Positions 5,170 through 5,495 of a stretch of DNA of 5,495 bases are shown one piece after another. The stretch spans positions 1 to 5,495 of the forward strand of contig JACIYQ010000114.1 in the NCBI GenBank assembly GCA_014359855.1, read 5' to 3'. This DNA is from Parvibaculum sp. (GTDB lineage: Bacteria; Pseudomonadota; Alphaproteobacteria; Parvibaculales; Parvibaculaceae). How positions within the stretch are numbered: the first letter of the stretch is position 1; every line of letters begins with the position of its first letter. A program made the position numbers and the translations under genes. The notes under the pieces are model-generated. The model was not told where the DNA came from. It worked only from the letters and a program-made list of their open reading frames with translations, and made no database searches.

Positions 5170-5197
5170 GGGCGGGCAGGAAACTGCCCGCCCTTTT
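5170..5197 (+). terminator. Rho-independent terminator of potD
   Basis: GGGCGGGCAG (5170-5179), tetraloop GAAA, CTGCCCGCCC (5184-5193), then TTTT and CACTTTC. A 10-bp perfect GC-rich stem with a stable loop, 9 bases after the potD stop codon. The T-tract is short but the structure is unambiguous. Confidence 0.88.
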
Positions 5198-5232
5198 CAC
5201 TTTCGCCGCGGCGACGGCGAAAGTGAAAAGGG
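5191..5232. repeat. 18-bp perfect inverted repeat overlapping the terminator
   Basis: CCCTTTTCACTTTCGCCG (5191-5208) and its exact reverse complement (5215-5232) enclose six bases. The left arm includes the last three bases of the terminator stem and its T-tract, so the two hairpins compete for a few bases. On the minus strand it could stop transcription arriving from the right. Confidence 0.75.
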
Positions 5233-5495
5233 CGACACGAAAATGCTTCCTGAAGATTCGGGGAATATCGGGCAATGCTCCGTAGACTGCCAAATATGGA
5301 AGTGTCATCCCGGTACTCGTTGCCGGGACTCATTAGCATCGCAACTCCCGGAAACGTGGATTGGGTCCCGGGAATAAATCCACTGCTGTCCGGTTTAATT
5401 TTCGAATCCAAATTTAACCGTCATGACCCGGCCCTCCTTCAAACTTTTTTGGCGGGTCATCCACGTCTTTCTTTTCTTCTATTCCGTGCCGCAAA
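5233..5495. other. Lower-GC intergenic tail with short inverted repeats
   Basis: Clearly less GC-rich than the rest of the window. It contains TCCCGG / CCGGGA (5308-5313, 5323-5328), GTGGATT / AATCCAC (5356-5362, 5377-5383) and ATGACCCG / CGGGTCAT (5423-5430, 5453-5460). The TCATCCCGG motif recalls dispersed intergenic repeats common in alphaproteobacteria. A minus-strand open frame here (start 5411) crosses the terminator and enters potD, and is not credible. The promoter of a gene to the right may lie here, but I cannot point to it. Confidence 0.45.

Noticed and set aside
5097..5411. Minus-strand open frame of 104 codons after potD
   Set aside because: It reads through the potD terminator and into the potD coding region; the translated part is intergenic repeat.

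Overview
The window looks like part of the chromosome of a GC-rich alphaproteobacterium. The evidence is a ribosomal protein L32 start typical of that class, a perfect CtrA-type site (TTAA-N7-TTAA) before a SPOR-domain envelope gene, a Tat-exported polyamine-binding protein, and strongly GC-biased third codon positions. I cannot name the genus from the sequence.

Left third (1-2167), all on the minus strand: ald (alanine dehydrogenase, complete, with a good promoter), then a membrane-anchored SPOR-domain protein, then the first 15 codons of rpmF. These are ordinary housekeeping genes. The spacing (140 and 198 bases) and separate promoter candidates suggest three transcription units rather than one operon.

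Middle (2168-4068) is an unusual patch without any full-length housekeeping gene. From left to right it holds a three-repeat Pho-box-like array with no recognisable gene after it, fragments resembling Phd/YefM (StbD-type) antitoxins with no toxin, three copies of a modular palindromic repeat, an intact DUF559 endonuclease gene lying exactly between two inverted copies of that repeat, and a 46-codon remnant of methionine aminopeptidase in which N- and C-terminal ends are joined across a large internal deletion. A 15-base sequence occurs at both sides of this patch (2449-2463 and 3785-3799). I read the patch as a site of repeated insertion and deletion.

Right third (4069-5495): potD-like periplasmic polyamine-binding protein on the plus strand with a Tat signal, a strong intrinsic terminator, a second overlapping 18-bp inverted repeat, and a lower-GC tail rich in short inverted repeats with no supported gene. 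No permease or ATPase genes for the transporter are in the window; they may lie beyond it.

The most interesting element is the nuclease/repeat unit at 2991-3589: the DUF559 gene takes its stop codon and probably its start region and ribosome-binding site from the flanking repeats, and the small hairpin inside each repeat keeps its pairing while changing its sequence.
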